A stretch of 64,000 bases of DNA from Umbilicaria muhlenbergii (lineage: Eukaryota > Ascomycota > Lecanoromycetes > Umbilicariales > Umbilicariaceae): assembly GCA_000611775.1 (NCBI GenBank), contig KK106982.1, forward strand, positions 5,598,391 to 5,662,390, written 5' to 3'. The notes below the pieces were generated by a model. It was not told where the DNA came from. It searched no databases and worked only from the letters and a program-made list of their open reading frames with translations. How positions within the stretch are numbered: the first letter of the stretch is position 1; every line of letters begins with the position of its first letter. This document shows, piece after piece, positions 44,336 through 54,888 of the stretch. The position numbers and the translations under genes are program-made.

Positions 44336-45570
44336 ATGGATCATAATTACACCATTTACTATCAAATACATGATACCCTAAAACCTTTCTCTTCCTACTA
44401 CGTACCCGGCGAACCAGGCGATCCTCTGATTTCAGGCAACACTAATGTAACCGACGACTGGTTATGCTACGGCCAGATCAAAGGCGACCCCGACATCGCC
44501 GGATGGGGAGTGAGCGCTTCATCAGTGATCTTTCGAGTCGGGCCCGCTCATTCTGATCCCAGGTCTTCGCAGGTTTCTTCCTCAACGCAATCATCGTCGT
44601 CCTCGCCTCCCTCTGGCTCTGGCATCCCAAAGTTCGCCACCAATGGCGGCACCATGGCCAACAGCAACCCGCAAACGACGAACCCGACCTTTCCCCCGCC
44701 GAAGCGTTTCCATTGACGCTGGGAGACACGCAATTGGTCTCTGGTGTTGCGATTATTGTAGCCTCGCTCGTCAATCTTTCTGCCGATAAGAACTATCCGC
44801 TCTACCACCTTTTCATTTCCCGCTCTCTTGCTGGTTTGTGTATTACCGGCCACAACGCTGGGCTGTACTACGTATACGGGAAATTGCAGAAAAACCACCC
44901 GGTCAGTCTTTGGATGCGCTTTGTTGTGACATTACTTTTCGTGCTGCTGTATGAGGTATGGGGTGGTATCGCCCTGGCACGATTCAGGCCTTGGGGTGAC
45001 GCTTGGCCTTCATTCACGCCGCAATGTTTCAGTTACCGACTCAACGCCATTCCAGGGATTTTAATGATCTGGATGAAGATTAGCTTGGCGTGGATGCCGT
45101 TGTCGTATATGTGGGTGTATACGCGGCCAGTGAGGTTGAGCGAGCATGTTGATCCTCTTTTTGATCGGTTGGACACTTGGATTGCGATTGTCGTGAAAGA
45201 TTTGTTGACCTTTGGCTATTGGAAGGGGGTGCTACGCCAGTCTAGCCCGCAGCCGTGGTGGAAGGCTGGAGTTCGGTTTTGTTTGGGCACAGCTTTTGCT
45301 TTGTTCCGGACGGTACTGGCCTTGGTTGCTATTGTCATGAGCTTACTGTTCTTCACAACGACATACCTTCAGCCCATCTCGGCATTGCTCTTTCTTGTAT
45401 GGGATGCTTACGATGTTATCACCATCAAACTGTCGAATCGGCTAGTTGTTGTGGACCATCTCGAAACTGATGCTCCAGCAGCGCCTCCTGCAAATCCGGA
45501 ATTTGGTTGGGGGTTTTGGTCAGATTCTGCCGATGATACTGTTATTTCTCTGGACCATTGCGTTTCTTGA
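44336..45570 (+). CDS. Fungal multi-pass integral membrane protein, uncharacterised
   Basis: Exons 44336-44509 and 44563-45570 (53 nt intron, CTGAT branch site) encode 393 residues. A soluble N-terminus with N-glycosylation-type sites (NYT, NVT) and the motif CYGQIKGDPDIAGWGV leads into the first membrane segment, VFAGFFLNAIIVVLASLWLW. Further segments include LVSGVAIIVASLVNL, LFISRSLAGLCITGHNAGLYYVYG, WMRFVVTLLFVLLYEVWGGIALARF, AIPGILMIWMKISLAWMPLSYMWVY and FRTVLALVAIVMSLLFFTTTYLQPISALLFLVWDAYDV: about seven in total. The DxxCGxxxDIPIAGxGVR-like start is shared by a large fungal membrane family of unknown function. No catalytic motif is apparent. Confidence 0.72.
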
Positions 45571-46295
45571 TGCGTTGGGAAGTATGGGGCCTCTCCTGAA
45601 CATCTGTATATTTTACTCCGGCTGACACTAGGGCTTACTCGCGCAGGCTCACCCCAACGGTCGGCACACAAAAGCGGCAGCAACTCGATCGCCCCGGGCA
45701 TTGAGCTTCACAATATCCAATCGACCATTTCACCTTCAGCTCCTGAGAACAGCAGCAACAGCAGTCAGATTCGACAGAGGTCTTGGCCCGTAAGGCCTTC
45801 TACTGCTCATGTGCCTTCCTGAGACAGACATGTCAGCGGCGAGCGGACATAGGTTCGTTGCTGGTAGACATCGACATATGAGAAGCAAAAATGGGTGTTT
45901 GAATAGTGGTGAGACTGTGTGCCATGAACTGGCTAGGTCATTAGATGATGCCCGCTCCGCAGCTATTAGAATCTGATTCCCTTCGCCACCATTCGGCCAT
46001 TTAGAAATTATATATGCGTTGACTTATTGCCTAAGGTAGCTAATAGTGCATCCCTTATGGAGGCATCACATGGTCCAAAGAACCGTAGCAGGAACGGGGC
46101 GAGCATCGCAAGGTACCGTAACTTCAGGCTAGGCACGTCATCCCGCCGTAGGTGCTTGGCGTCGCGTCAACCTTGAATTGGCTTGCGCGAAACCTGGCGA
46201 CTCCCAAACGTCAAGGCTACAAATATTGTTTCTTTGGCCTCAAGGAGCTGTCAGTCAGAAAAGAGGTCGCACCTTTCCTGTCGACATCAATCGTC
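45571..46295. other. Intergenic, EPT1/CPT1 promoter
   Basis: No gene or RNA recognised. A short frame (46152-46295) upstream of the EPT1 ATG is open but has no matching homologous sequence. Confidence 0.4.
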
Positions 46296-47952
46296 ATGGT
46301 GTACATTCGCGCGAAGAAGCTCCACGGCTTGAAAGAATACAAATATGCTGGAGTGGACCATTCGCTGGTTTCGAGATATATCCTCAAGCCCTTCTATACC
46401 AATGTCGCCATCAAGTGTTTCCCGATGTCCATGGCGTGAGTTTCTCCTTACTCCTGCCCCTGAGTCTTAGCGACGGTAGACAAGTGCGAGCATGCTGACA
46501 CCTTTTCGCAGCCCCAATGCCGTAACCCCCTCCTCCTTTCCGCACGTGCCTATAGAGTCCCTAACGCGGAGGCATATCTAGATCACCCTCTCGGGCTTCA
46601 GCTTCGTCGTCATCAACTTTCTGACCATGCTTTGGTACAATCCTACTCTGGACCAAGACTGCCCGCCATGGGTTTATGCCTCGTGGTCAATCGGACTATT
46701 CTTATACCAAACCTTCGACGCGGTAGACGGGACACAAGCGTATGAACTCTCAGCCAAAACCTGAATTGCGGGTTGGGACTGATTTGTGACTTACAGGCGA
46801 CGAACACACCAAAGCGGTCCATTGGGAGAGCTATTCGATCACGGTATGCTTGGGCATATTTTTTGGAGGCCCCAAGGCTGATTATGATACGATATCTAGG
46901 CGTCGACGCTTGCAATACCGTACTCGAAGTGCTGCTCTTTGCGGCTGCTATGAACCTAGGCCAGAGCTGGCCCACGGTCCTCACGCTCTTCGGTGGTACG
47001 CTTGATTAGTTCTACGCCATCTACTGTCGTATATTCAACTGCTAATAGACAACGAATAGCCACACTCACGTTTTACGTGCAAACCTGGGACGAGTACTAC
47101 ACTCAGACACTAACCCTGGGCTTGGTATCTGGCCCAGTCGAAGGAATATTGACCCTTTGCATCGTCTATGCCTTCACAGCCGTTAAAGGCGGCGGTAGTT
47201 TTTGGCAACAGTCCATGTTGCCAACGTTGGGGGTTGCCAAATACAGCTTCATTCCCGATTATCTCTATCAACTTCCTTTCACCGAGTGGTACATGGTATA
47301 CGGCGGGATCGTTCTCTTCTTCAATACCCTGCAAAGGTAAACGCTCGCCCTTCTTTCGACATGTTCTCACGAACGTCATTGAAGCTGACCACACATTTCA
47401 AATTTCAGCACTCTCCACGTTCTTGAAGTCCGCAGACAACGCTCAGAATCCACTGATAAACCCCTCTACGGCCTGGTTCCGTACTTCGTGACCTGGACGT
47501 TTGTCCCCCTCTACCTCTACCTCCAACCAATCATCCTACACCAACACCTCATCCCATTCGTCTTCTATGTCGGCCTCATCAACGCCTACTCCGTCGGCCA
47601 AATCATCATCGCGCATCTCATCAAATCTTCCAATTTCCCCTACCAGAACGTCCTAACCATCCCTCTTGCACTTGCAGTTGTTGATTCGTTAGGACCGACT
47701 TTGGGGCTTTGGCCGAGTGTGCTGGGTAGTGGAACCTATCAAATCGCATTCGTATTTTTGTGCGCTGGATTCGCGCTTGGTGTTTATGGGAGCTTTGTGG
47801 TGAGTCTTTGTCGTCGGTGTATTGGGAGATGGTGAGAGGTTGCTGATTTGATGTAGTATGATATTATCACGACGATTTGCGATTATCTCGATATCTGGTG
47901 CCTGACGATCAAACATCCTTATGATTTCAAAGCGGAGAAGAAAGCCAAATGA
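46296..47952 (+). CDS. EPT1: Ethanolamine/choline phosphotransferase (CDP-alcohol phosphotransferase)
   Basis: ER membrane enzyme joining CDP-ethanolamine or CDP-choline to diacylglycerol in the last Kennedy-pathway step. Eight exons: 46296-46435, 46512-46521, 46582-46739, 46797-46843, 46900-46995, 47060-47336, 47409-47799, 47857-47952, giving 404 residues. It starts MVYIRAKKLHGLKEYKYAGVDHSLVSRYILKPFY. The second exon is only 10 nt; splicing gives APNAITLSGFSFV, as in the family. The CDP-OH-P motif DG-TQ-AR-(8)-G-(3)-D-(3)-D is complete (DGTQARR, GPLGELFDHGVD) and is assembled from three exons. Several hydrophobic membrane segments follow, and the basic tail KAEKKAK is ER-like. Whether it is EPT1- or CPT1-like cannot be told by eye. 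Confidence 0.94.
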
Positions 47953-48459
47953 AACCTACGCCTGGGTTGACGGGCAATCTTGAGATTCTAGTCGGAACAG
48001 GAAATGACGTCGTATGTGCTGGCAATTGAGAGCCCGGACTCCTGGCGGAATGTTTCCAGTGATGATACAGTGGTTTAGAAGGTGATCTCACGGGCCTTTG
48101 TTGGTGAGCTGATGAACGAGTATATGACTTTATACTCATTTCCATACGCCGGTGCATTTCTGCCGTGTTTTTCTTTGAGCGTTAAACCAAAGATCAAGTA
48201 CGTAGATGCTAACCATATACAACATCCTCCAGATCGATAAAATATGCAGTTCCGAATTCCAAATATTGACAAGCACAAGGTTCCCAATCAGACTAATGCA
48301 GAAAATTCCAAGAAGTTTTCCAAAGTCAACAGCAAAATCCCACAGGTCGAGCGTTTCCTTTACCAAATTCAAATCACCCCGCACCCACGCACCCATTCCG
48401 ATTACCCCCCCCCCCCCCCCCTTGAAAGCAGAACACTGCAATCGTCTCTTTCCGCCACC
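47953..48459. other. Intergenic with a C17 homopolymer
   Basis: Convergent 3' flanks. A run of 17 C at 48405-48421 is the main feature. Confidence 0.5.
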
Positions 48460-49662
48460 TCAACCCCACCTCCTTCCCTTACCCCACCCCATCCTCTCCT
48501 CCTCCCCCTCCAGCGCCTCCTCAAAACACGCCGCGCAGAACCAAATGTCGTTCCGCTCGTACGTGCAGCGCTGCCGGCTGCAGAGGGTGCAGATGGGGCC
48601 GCCGTCGGAATCTCGCCAGAGGGGAACGGTGGTGGCGGTGTTGCCAGATGAGGCGGAGGAGGGGGTAGTGGGGGGTTTTGAGGTAGCCATCGTGGGGGAT
48701 GAGGAGGTGGGGGAGGCGGATGGGGATGGTGAGGGCTGCGGGGAGGCGGGGTATGAACCGGGGAAGTCGGGCAGGAAATCGTCAGCTGTTAGGGTGGAGG
48801 TTAGGGGGATGCGCGGGGGTGACGGGGGTGGGAGGGGGGAGCGCGTGCGCGCGCACGTGTGCGTGATGGAGGTAGGGACGCGCCGAGCGGTGGGTGTGGT
48901 TGCGTCCGCTGGTGGGGTACTCGTCGTTGCGGTAGAGGTGCGACGGGAGCTGGTCGTGGGGGGACTTGGGTGATTGATTGTTGTCTTTGGTGTTGGTGGT
49001 GGGCTACTGGTTGTAGCAGTAGGTGCACGCCGAGTGGTTGGTGTGGTTGAGGCCGCTGGCCGAGCACTGGTCGTTGCGGTAGGGACCCGCCGAACGGTTG
49101 GTGTAAGTGTCGGTGCTCGGGGGCGAGTTGTCGCCGTAGGAGCTCGACGGGTGCTGGTTGTCCGTGATGGCTTTCGGGGACGAGTCCATCCCACGGGAAC
49201 ACGACGATTGCTGGCTATCGTCGGTGGCGATGCGGGAGGATCATCCTCGAAATGGACGTGGCGCGGGGGTCGATGCGATTGGGAGGGTTCCGCAGTTTTG
49301 CTGATGGTTGGCGGCTGGGTCGGTCCGGTTGATGGATTCGGTGCTGAGGACCGAGGACGTAGTGCTGTCTGCACATCTGTTTGTGGAGCCGGAGTGTGGG
49401 AACTCGTGGTCTCCAGAGGAGCTCTTCTGTGAGGTGTTGCCAGCTGGGATGGGCTCTCTGTTTGTGCCGGTGGAAGGTCGACTGGACCAGCACCATTTTG
49501 TCCATCTCGTCCAACGTCCGCATGCGAGTGCGAGGTTTGGTCGTTGGCTGCGCGAGCTTCTGTTGCTCTCCAGTCAGGAGGTCCCTCGCCCCATATATAG
49601 GGGTTTTGCCATGACCCTAGGGGAAACGCTGGATTTGGAACAAAGGCAGGAACTTGCTCCAT
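48460..49662 (-). CDS. Disordered Thr/Pro/Arg repeat protein with C-terminal CxxC zinc-ribbon-like motif
   Basis: Single 400-residue frame from ATG 49662. N-terminal MEQVPAFVPNPAFPLGSW is followed by a low-complexity region. Residues about 165-290 consist of imperfect 20-30-residue repeats, each opened by RRxPTATT: RRAPTATTRPRAPTLTPTV, RRVPTATTSARPAASTTPTT, RRAPTATTSSPPP, RRTSTATTSTPPADATTPTA, RRVPTSITHT. The C-terminus is ordered: ICTLCSRQRCTYERNDIWFC AACFEEAL, with a C-x2-C-x4-C then C-x2-C pattern suited to zinc binding. The basic repeats could bind nucleic acid or be phosphorylated; no homologue is recognised. The antisense strand is also open in places but encodes Val/Gly-rich nonsense. 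Confidence 0.6.
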   Translation of the reverse strand: MEQVPAFVPNPAFPLGSWQNPYIWGEGPPDWRATEARAANDQTSHSHADVGRDGQNGAGPVDLPPAQTESPSQLATPHRRAPLETTSSHTPAPQTDVQTALRPRSSAPNPSTGPTQPPTISKTAEPSQSHRPPRHVHFEDDPPASPPTIASNRRVPVGWTRPRKPSRTTSTRRAPTATTRPRAPTLTPTVRRVPTATTSARPAASTTPTTRRAPTATTSSPPPTPKTTINHPSPPTTSSRRTSTATTSTPPADATTPTARRVPTSITHTCARTRSPLPPPSPPRIPLTSTLTADDFLPDFPGSYPASPQPSPSPSASPTSSSPTMATSKPPTTPSSASSGNTATTVPLWRDSDGGPICTLCSRQRCTYERNDIWFCAACFEEALEGEEERMGWGKGRRWG

Positions 49663-50449
49663 GCTTGAAGGTTGTGAGGCACCGATGATACCGGGATATT
49701 AGGAGCCAACTACGATATATCGGCGGTCAGGATTGGGGATGTATCGTCCGGTAGATGGGTTCCAACGGAGCATAGACTAGCCAGGTGCAGATAAGGCAGA
49801 TATTGCAGACATAGACAAGTCAGATATAGAGAGAAAGAACTAAGAATTACATTGTGGAACAGAGTTATAAGGTACCACTGTCCATCTGCGTGTGAAAGAC
49901 CTATGACTCTTCTCGCGCATTCACGGTGACCGACTGACGACAGGCTTCACAACCAACATGCAACGAATCCAATCAGCGGTCATAAATCGATTGGGCAATC
50001 ATCGCCTCCATCCTTTCATTAGAGGAATCATGTCACAAAATGTTTCATGAATGCGTACACTAACCAAATGTAGATATATATACCCTTCAACATGGACGTG
50101 ATGTCCTAATAAGTTAAGGTAGAGATTTACCTGAGAAGCGATATGGCAGGCAGCTCAAAAGCGTCAAAGCCAGCCCATAATAAATCAAGAAAGTCGCTGC
50201 GCCTATATTATTCATACGTCCTGTCACAACGTCAGTAAAGACATTATCAACCAACGCTGCCTTTTATCCAGGTCTAGACATGCCTCTTCGTTCACCTCCA
50301 GGACCTGTTCTCCCAATTCCAGAAACTTAACCAAACCGTTCACTTCCATCCCTTCGCACCTCTGCTCCACTCTTCCCCCTTCCCTCTTATCTTCTTCCCC
50401 ACCGCCGCCTTCACAACCCCGAAGCCCCTCATCTCGGCCCCACGCTCGT
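49663..50449. other. Intergenic, no gene recognised
   Basis: Upstream region of the repeat protein and 3' flank of the small secreted protein; only short patternless frames. Confidence 0.4.
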
Positions 50450-51178
50450 TCACGGGATCCCCGTCTCCAGCCCCATAAACTCCAACTTCCCCTCCCCGAC
50501 GGCATTCTGGCCATCAAAAACCTGAAACTTCATCGTGCCCCAGCCCTCCGTCCACGTAAACACCTGCAACGCCTGCAGCGCCGCCGCCAAAACCCCATAC
50601 GTCAACTGGTGATTATTCGAGCTCCAAGCCCGCAGCACGAGGTGCTCGTTGCCGGGCCAGTCGAAGCGGCCTCCGGGGATGTTGCCGTCGCCGATGGCCA
50701 CGAGGTAGTTTTTCAGGAAGTTCTCGGTGTCGATGAGGAGGTCGGCGAGGGCCATGCTTTCGGGGCCGGTGTTGGGGGTGAAGGCGGTGAAGATGGTCGC
50801 TAGGACGTAGGTGCGGCTGCTGGCGGCGCACCAGGGACGGGTGGGGTTGGGGCCGCGTTTGGAAAGGTCGCTGGGGGGTGCGGCGGCGGGGAGGTGCCGG
50901 GGAAGGAGGCTGTGTTGGGAGGGGGGTGAGAAGTGAAATCGGAGAGGAGAGTCTTGAGAGGTGCTAAGGTGGAAGAATTTTGATGGAGAAGGTGGGGGGA
51001 GGACGAATGATGGACGGAGGATGGGGACTTACGATCCAGCTTGCACCCCAGGGGCGTTGGCACAGTATAGGGTTCGAGATGCCAGAGAGGATGATGCTTC
51101 AGAGCCAGTTGGGATTGCTACACTGAGACTCGTGGACAGGAACAGAAGGAGGGAAATCGGGAGACTGAAAGAGAGCAT
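50450..51178 (-). CDS. Small secreted protein of unknown function
   Basis: Exons 51178-51033 and 50870-50450 (162 nt intron) encode 188 residues. MLSFSLPISLLLFLSTSLSVA is a strong signal peptide; then IPTGSEASSSLASRTLYCANAPGVQAGSDLSKRG. A possible Kex2-type KR lies before GPNPTRPWCAASSRTYVL. The mature part ATIFTAFTPNTGPESMALADLLIDTENFLKNYL, RFDWPGNEHLVLRAW and VFDGQNAVGEGKLEFMG contains only two Cys. Size and signal fit a candidate effector or wall protein, but no family is recognised. Intron is G/C-biased and long for this genome. Coding strand switches from C-rich to G-rich in the last exon. Confidence 0.65.
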
Positions 51179-52296
51179 CTCGGGAGTAAAAATGACCATA
51201 GCACTCGGCGCATTGTCTAGAGATTAGGATTGGAAAAACACAAGAGATCAGACCGAGAAAATGTGCAGTGAACACTGCATTAAGTATTTTACTCAACAGA
51301 CCCCGCCGTTTGGAAGCATTATCATTGTCCATGCTCGGCAATACGAGATAGCGGGTCGCAACGATCTGAAGAGTTTCATCTACAAGGGCTGTTTCGGGCG
51401 CAGTAGAGAACGATGTAACCGCCTGATATAGGCGCAAGAAATTGTGTAACTTTGAGTAGAGGGAAGATATTGAAGATAAGACCAAAGACGTGGAAAGATG
51501 GCATTTAGAACGAAAAGTGATCAACAAGATGATGCTGCTTCTCGCCATGGGATTTGCCATGTCTACATATGGAAAGGCCATCGCTTCCGCAAGGATGCGC
51601 TTCCCTTATATAAGTCTCTTTATGTTATTCCTCCAGCTTTGAATATGTGATCTATTATTCTCTTATCAGTATGGCTTGACACGGGATGTGAAGCAGAGGA
51701 CACCCCTCTGCCCCGTCTGATTCTCAACATCCTCCCGACTCTAGATCAGAAGGCCCATTTTCCACCCTCAATCGTGCCAACCCTTCTTGTTTATGACGTT
51801 TGTTTAGCTGCATGAATGGTAGGCACATGGGGAGCTGGACTGGGAAATGACCTGGGCGTGCGGTCAATGTGTTTAGTGCCTCATTCATGATGACGTAGTT
51901 CTTGGAAAATGTACCTTGTTGCTTGAGGATTTCATAGACTTACTTCCTAAGCTCTGAGACTTGGTTGAACTCCATGGAAAAGACAGGTGAACTTTGAGGC
52001 CGCATGTGTTTTCTGCGATCCTAGGAAGACATGGACTGCCAATTCATGTTCGTGTTGATGCTTTGTGATCTTAGCGCCGTATTGGACAACTTTGGTCACT
52101 CAATTTTTCTTCACTGCAGGCAGATGTCGCTTGGAACAACATAATGGCTCGCCTGCCTATTATAGTGCTGGGCAATCAGTCCTGCTTAATATCTGCTTCT
52201 TACCACGTGCTAAGCCAGCACAATGCTTGCTTTCTTGTCAATCGGGATACAAGCTTTGATGATATACTTGTATACCACGAGAGGTGATCAGGTGAC
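51179..52296. other. Intergenic, nothing recognised
   Basis: Upstream region of the small secreted protein and 3' flank of RSM22. Open frames present (for example 51099-51581, minus) lack any family signature and overlap the secreted gene's start. Confidence 0.45.
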
Positions 52297-54654
52297 TCAG
52301 ACATCATCCTCAGTCAACTTTCTGCCCTTATAATCTTTCCTTCCTTTTTTCGTCCTCTTCCCATATCGAGGAGCAGCCCCAGAGACCTGTCTGATGCCCT
52401 CATCCATCCCACCCCCAACATCGACTTCGTAGACGCTTTTGCCTTGGGCCATAGTCTCCCCTTTCACAGTTCCAGTTCTTATATTGCTTGGCACTCTAGT
52501 CTTTGCGCCCAGAGCCCACAGATCTCCCCATTGCGATTTTCGCGCGTCTCGGTAGGCTTGCTTGTCGAACGACTTCGGTACCGTCCAGCGCTCAATTTTA
52601 CCAGCGGGAGTGCATAGGTCAAGTACAACATGTCCTCTTCGCTTGAGAGGCGGCTGGACGGAGCGAGGCAGAGATAGCATGTTGACTTGTTGCGTTTCCG
52701 GCGACATGCTCACTATAGCGTCTTCGGTTGGGTCCGTCTCAACAATCTCGTTACCACCAAAACCAGCAAATGCAGCGTTTGCGGCAGCCTCGCCTTGGAC
52801 GATATTCTCACTTTGTCGTTTGTCACGTCCACGCTGCACAGCAATATAGCTGAACCTAATATCTTCATGGTTACGCTCTGTTGCTCCGAGGATGCGTTGT
52901 AGGAAAGGAGGCCGGATGTAGCGTTGTGAGAAATGGCACAGGTCCTTCCTGCCCTTGGCTCGACCTGAGTGGAGGTAGAGAGGGCATTTACCGTGACTTG
53001 TACAAGGAGCAATGATCATTCCTTCCTCTTTCATGGTGACCTGGTCCTCAGATGTGCTTTGTAACTCGTTTTCATACGACGTAGATCCCGGCGATGCTAT
53101 ACGTTTACGCAAAAGGAGCTCTCGAGCAGTTGCGACGAGTTCGAATCCCCTGGGCACGCCTTTCTCGATGATAATGAGAACGCCACCATCTGGATTCAAG
53201 AGAGACCAGAAATTCTGCACCTGTGTCTTTCGCATGTAATCTTCTTTCAACGTCCAGAGGGTGTGAGGGGCAACAATTACATCGTATTGCTTCCTTGGAG
53301 TGACACTATCATCCTTTCGGTCAGGAAGATCTCGAGCAGATACGTAGTCCGGCAAGCGAGGCAAAAAGGTAGTATTCGTCAGCAAACGACTGGCACGTTG
53401 GCGCAATTGTGATGAACCGGTTACGACCGTTGCATTTCCGAGTGGTGCTGGCTCGGGTACACCCTCCGGATGCATGCGCTCCCACTCGGCTTGCAAAACC
53501 TCCCTCCAAGCCAAAACGCCAGCTCCGCCGGCCCCTGCGTCTAGAATCCGAGGCCCGCCTTCTTTGGCCAGAAGCTCGCTCAACCAATCGGTCCCCAAGC
53601 GCTTTCTAACCTCGACCAAGGTACTCATGACAGCAGCGTAGGCGCCAGGCATGATAGCGGCAAGGTAAGTGTTGGCTTGCATGTCAGTCATTCTTGATTG
53701 AGAAGCCTCGAGAGCGATTGGCTGTTGCTGCAGGTGACGTTTAGAAGCTGGCGTGGCAGTCGAATTAGGCAGACCAGGACCGCCAAATGTTCTCAAGGCA
53801 ACGTCAGTAAGGTGCTTGCTCGGCGAATCTGCCAACATATCCGTGACAGGTTCGGTGAATGTATCCGGAGGTAAATGCAATGTAGTTGGATTAGTGGCAA
53901 ATCTACCAGCAAGAGTCAAAGGGTGCGTCCGCGTAGGACCGCTACGCTCATACTCGTTGTCCAAATCCTCGACATCTTCAATCTCATCGTAATCATCATC
54001 CATCTCCAACTCGGCGCTAGACTCTGAGCCATTTTCATCAGCTATTTCTTCCTCCAGAGTACCATCCAATGCCGACATCGTAGCAGCCTCGATATCTCGG
54101 TCCAGCATCGTCTGCGCTTTGGATTGAGGTTGGGTTTCGTCAGCTTCTTCCAGCTGGTATTCGACCTCTTCAAGATCTCCGTCCTCGTTCTCACGCAGAA
54201 GCGCGTTGCCAGAAACATCTTCGTCAAGCTCTGCCTCATCCTCTTCCACCTCTTGGAGCAATTCGATATCCTCCGGTCGCGTGGCCCGTATTGGCGGTCC
54301 ATACATGCGTTCATATATCTTTAGCTCTTCAGACGTAAGCTGTCCATCGGGTAGGGTCTCCCCAAACGTCTGCCGGGCCCGCCGTGCTACCGCCTCCACT
54401 TCCTCTGTTGACGCTGGGATGGGTACATCTTGCGCCTCTGTTGCTGAAGTACTGTACAGGCGAGCTGCGACATTCCGCGACCTAAGGGTAACGATATGTC
54501 GTGGCTGCACTTGCAGCTGGCTAATAGTGCGAACACCAGCTCGAAATCGTGGTCTTGTTGACTCCAGGGGCTTACAGAAGCCGAACGTAAACAGGTCGAG
54601 CAGCTGATCTCGGCAGGCAGTACAAACAGCCTGTCCACGTCTAGCTGTTATCAT
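52297..54654 (-). CDS. RSM22: Mitochondrial small-subunit assembly methyltransferase-like protein RSM22 (METTL17)
   Basis: Single exon, 785 residues from ATG 54654 (MITARRGQAVCTACRDQLLDL); the frame is open further upstream but has no ATG there. The N-terminus is basic and presequence-like (RTISQLQVQPRHIVTLRSRNVAARLYST). A long acidic, low-complexity part follows (LLQEVEEDEAELDEDV and a second block). The SAM-fold shows YLAAIMPGAYAAVMSTLVEVRKRLG, ILDAGAGGAGVLAW (motif I), DVIVAPHTLWTL and LLNPDGGVLIIIEKGVPRGFELV. The Rsm22 Cys cluster CTSHGKCPLYLHSGRAKGRKDLCHFSQR, which binds a 4Fe-4S cluster in METTL17, is present. Its C-terminus is KGRKDYKGRKL. It acts in mitoribosome small-subunit maturation. 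Shares a short divergent promoter with LIP5. Confidence 0.95.
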   Translation of the reverse strand: MITARRGQAVCTACRDQLLDLFTFGFCKPLESTRPRFRAGVRTISQLQVQPRHIVTLRSRNVAARLYSTSATEAQDVPIPASTEEVEAVARRARQTFGETLPDGQLTSEELKIYERMYGPPIRATRPEDIELLQEVEEDEAELDEDVSGNALLRENEDGDLEEVEYQLEEADETQPQSKAQTMLDRDIEAATMSALDGTLEEEIADENGSESSAELEMDDDYDEIEDVEDLDNEYERSGPTRTHPLTLAGRFATNPTTLHLPPDTFTEPVTDMLADSPSKHLTDVALRTFGGPGLPNSTATPASKRHLQQQPIALEASQSRMTDMQANTYLAAIMPGAYAAVMSTLVEVRKRLGTDWLSELLAKEGGPRILDAGAGGAGVLAWREVLQAEWERMHPEGVPEPAPLGNATVVTGSSQLRQRASRLLTNTTFLPRLPDYVSARDLPDRKDDSVTPRKQYDVIVAPHTLWTLKEDYMRKTQVQNFWSLLNPDGGVLIIIEKGVPRGFELVATARELLLRKRIASPGSTSYENELQSTSEDQVTMKEEGMIIAPCTSHGKCPLYLHSGRAKGRKDLCHFSQRYIRPPFLQRILGATERNHEDIRFSYIAVQRGRDKRQSENIVQGEAAANAAFAGFGGNEIVETDPTEDAIVSMSPETQQVNMLSLPRSVQPPLKRRGHVVLDLCTPAGKIERWTVPKSFDKQAYRDARKSQWGDLWALGAKTRVPSNIRTGTVKGETMAQGKSVYEVDVGGGMDEGIRQVSGAAPRYGKRTKKGRKDYKGRKLTEDDV

Positions 54655-54888
54655 CTTCGACTCCGGCACACCCTCGGTACAAAGTCGGATGAAACTAGGA
54701 AACTCCAAGTGGACATCCAAAACTTTTTGATACTATGAGATCGTTATCTACTTCTGGTTTAGTGCCGTTTGTCGGTTATCGGAAACTTTATCTGAGGGCG
54801 AGAAGAGATCTAGAAAAGCGGTCTCATTGGGACGACTGCCTCCGCAACGAGAACTTAGAAAACTTCCTTCAATTTGACGACGTACATA
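54655..54888. promoter_or_regulatory. Short divergent promoter, RSM22 / LIP5
   Basis: Only 234 bp separate the two start codons of genes that both encode mitochondrial Fe-S-linked proteins, so regulatory sequence must be shared. No TATA box is obvious. Confidence 0.6.

Noticed and set aside
48801-49432. Open frames on both strands across the repeat protein
   Set aside because: Low-complexity shadows; only the 400-residue minus frame has an ordered Cys-rich end and a proper ATG.
51099-51581. 160-codon minus frame upstream of the secreted protein
   Set aside because: Overlaps the secreted gene's start in another frame and shows no protein family features.
53130-53150. GTTCGAATCCC resembling a tRNA B-box
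   Set aside because: Lies inside the RSM22 coding sequence and no A-box or cloverleaf surrounds it.
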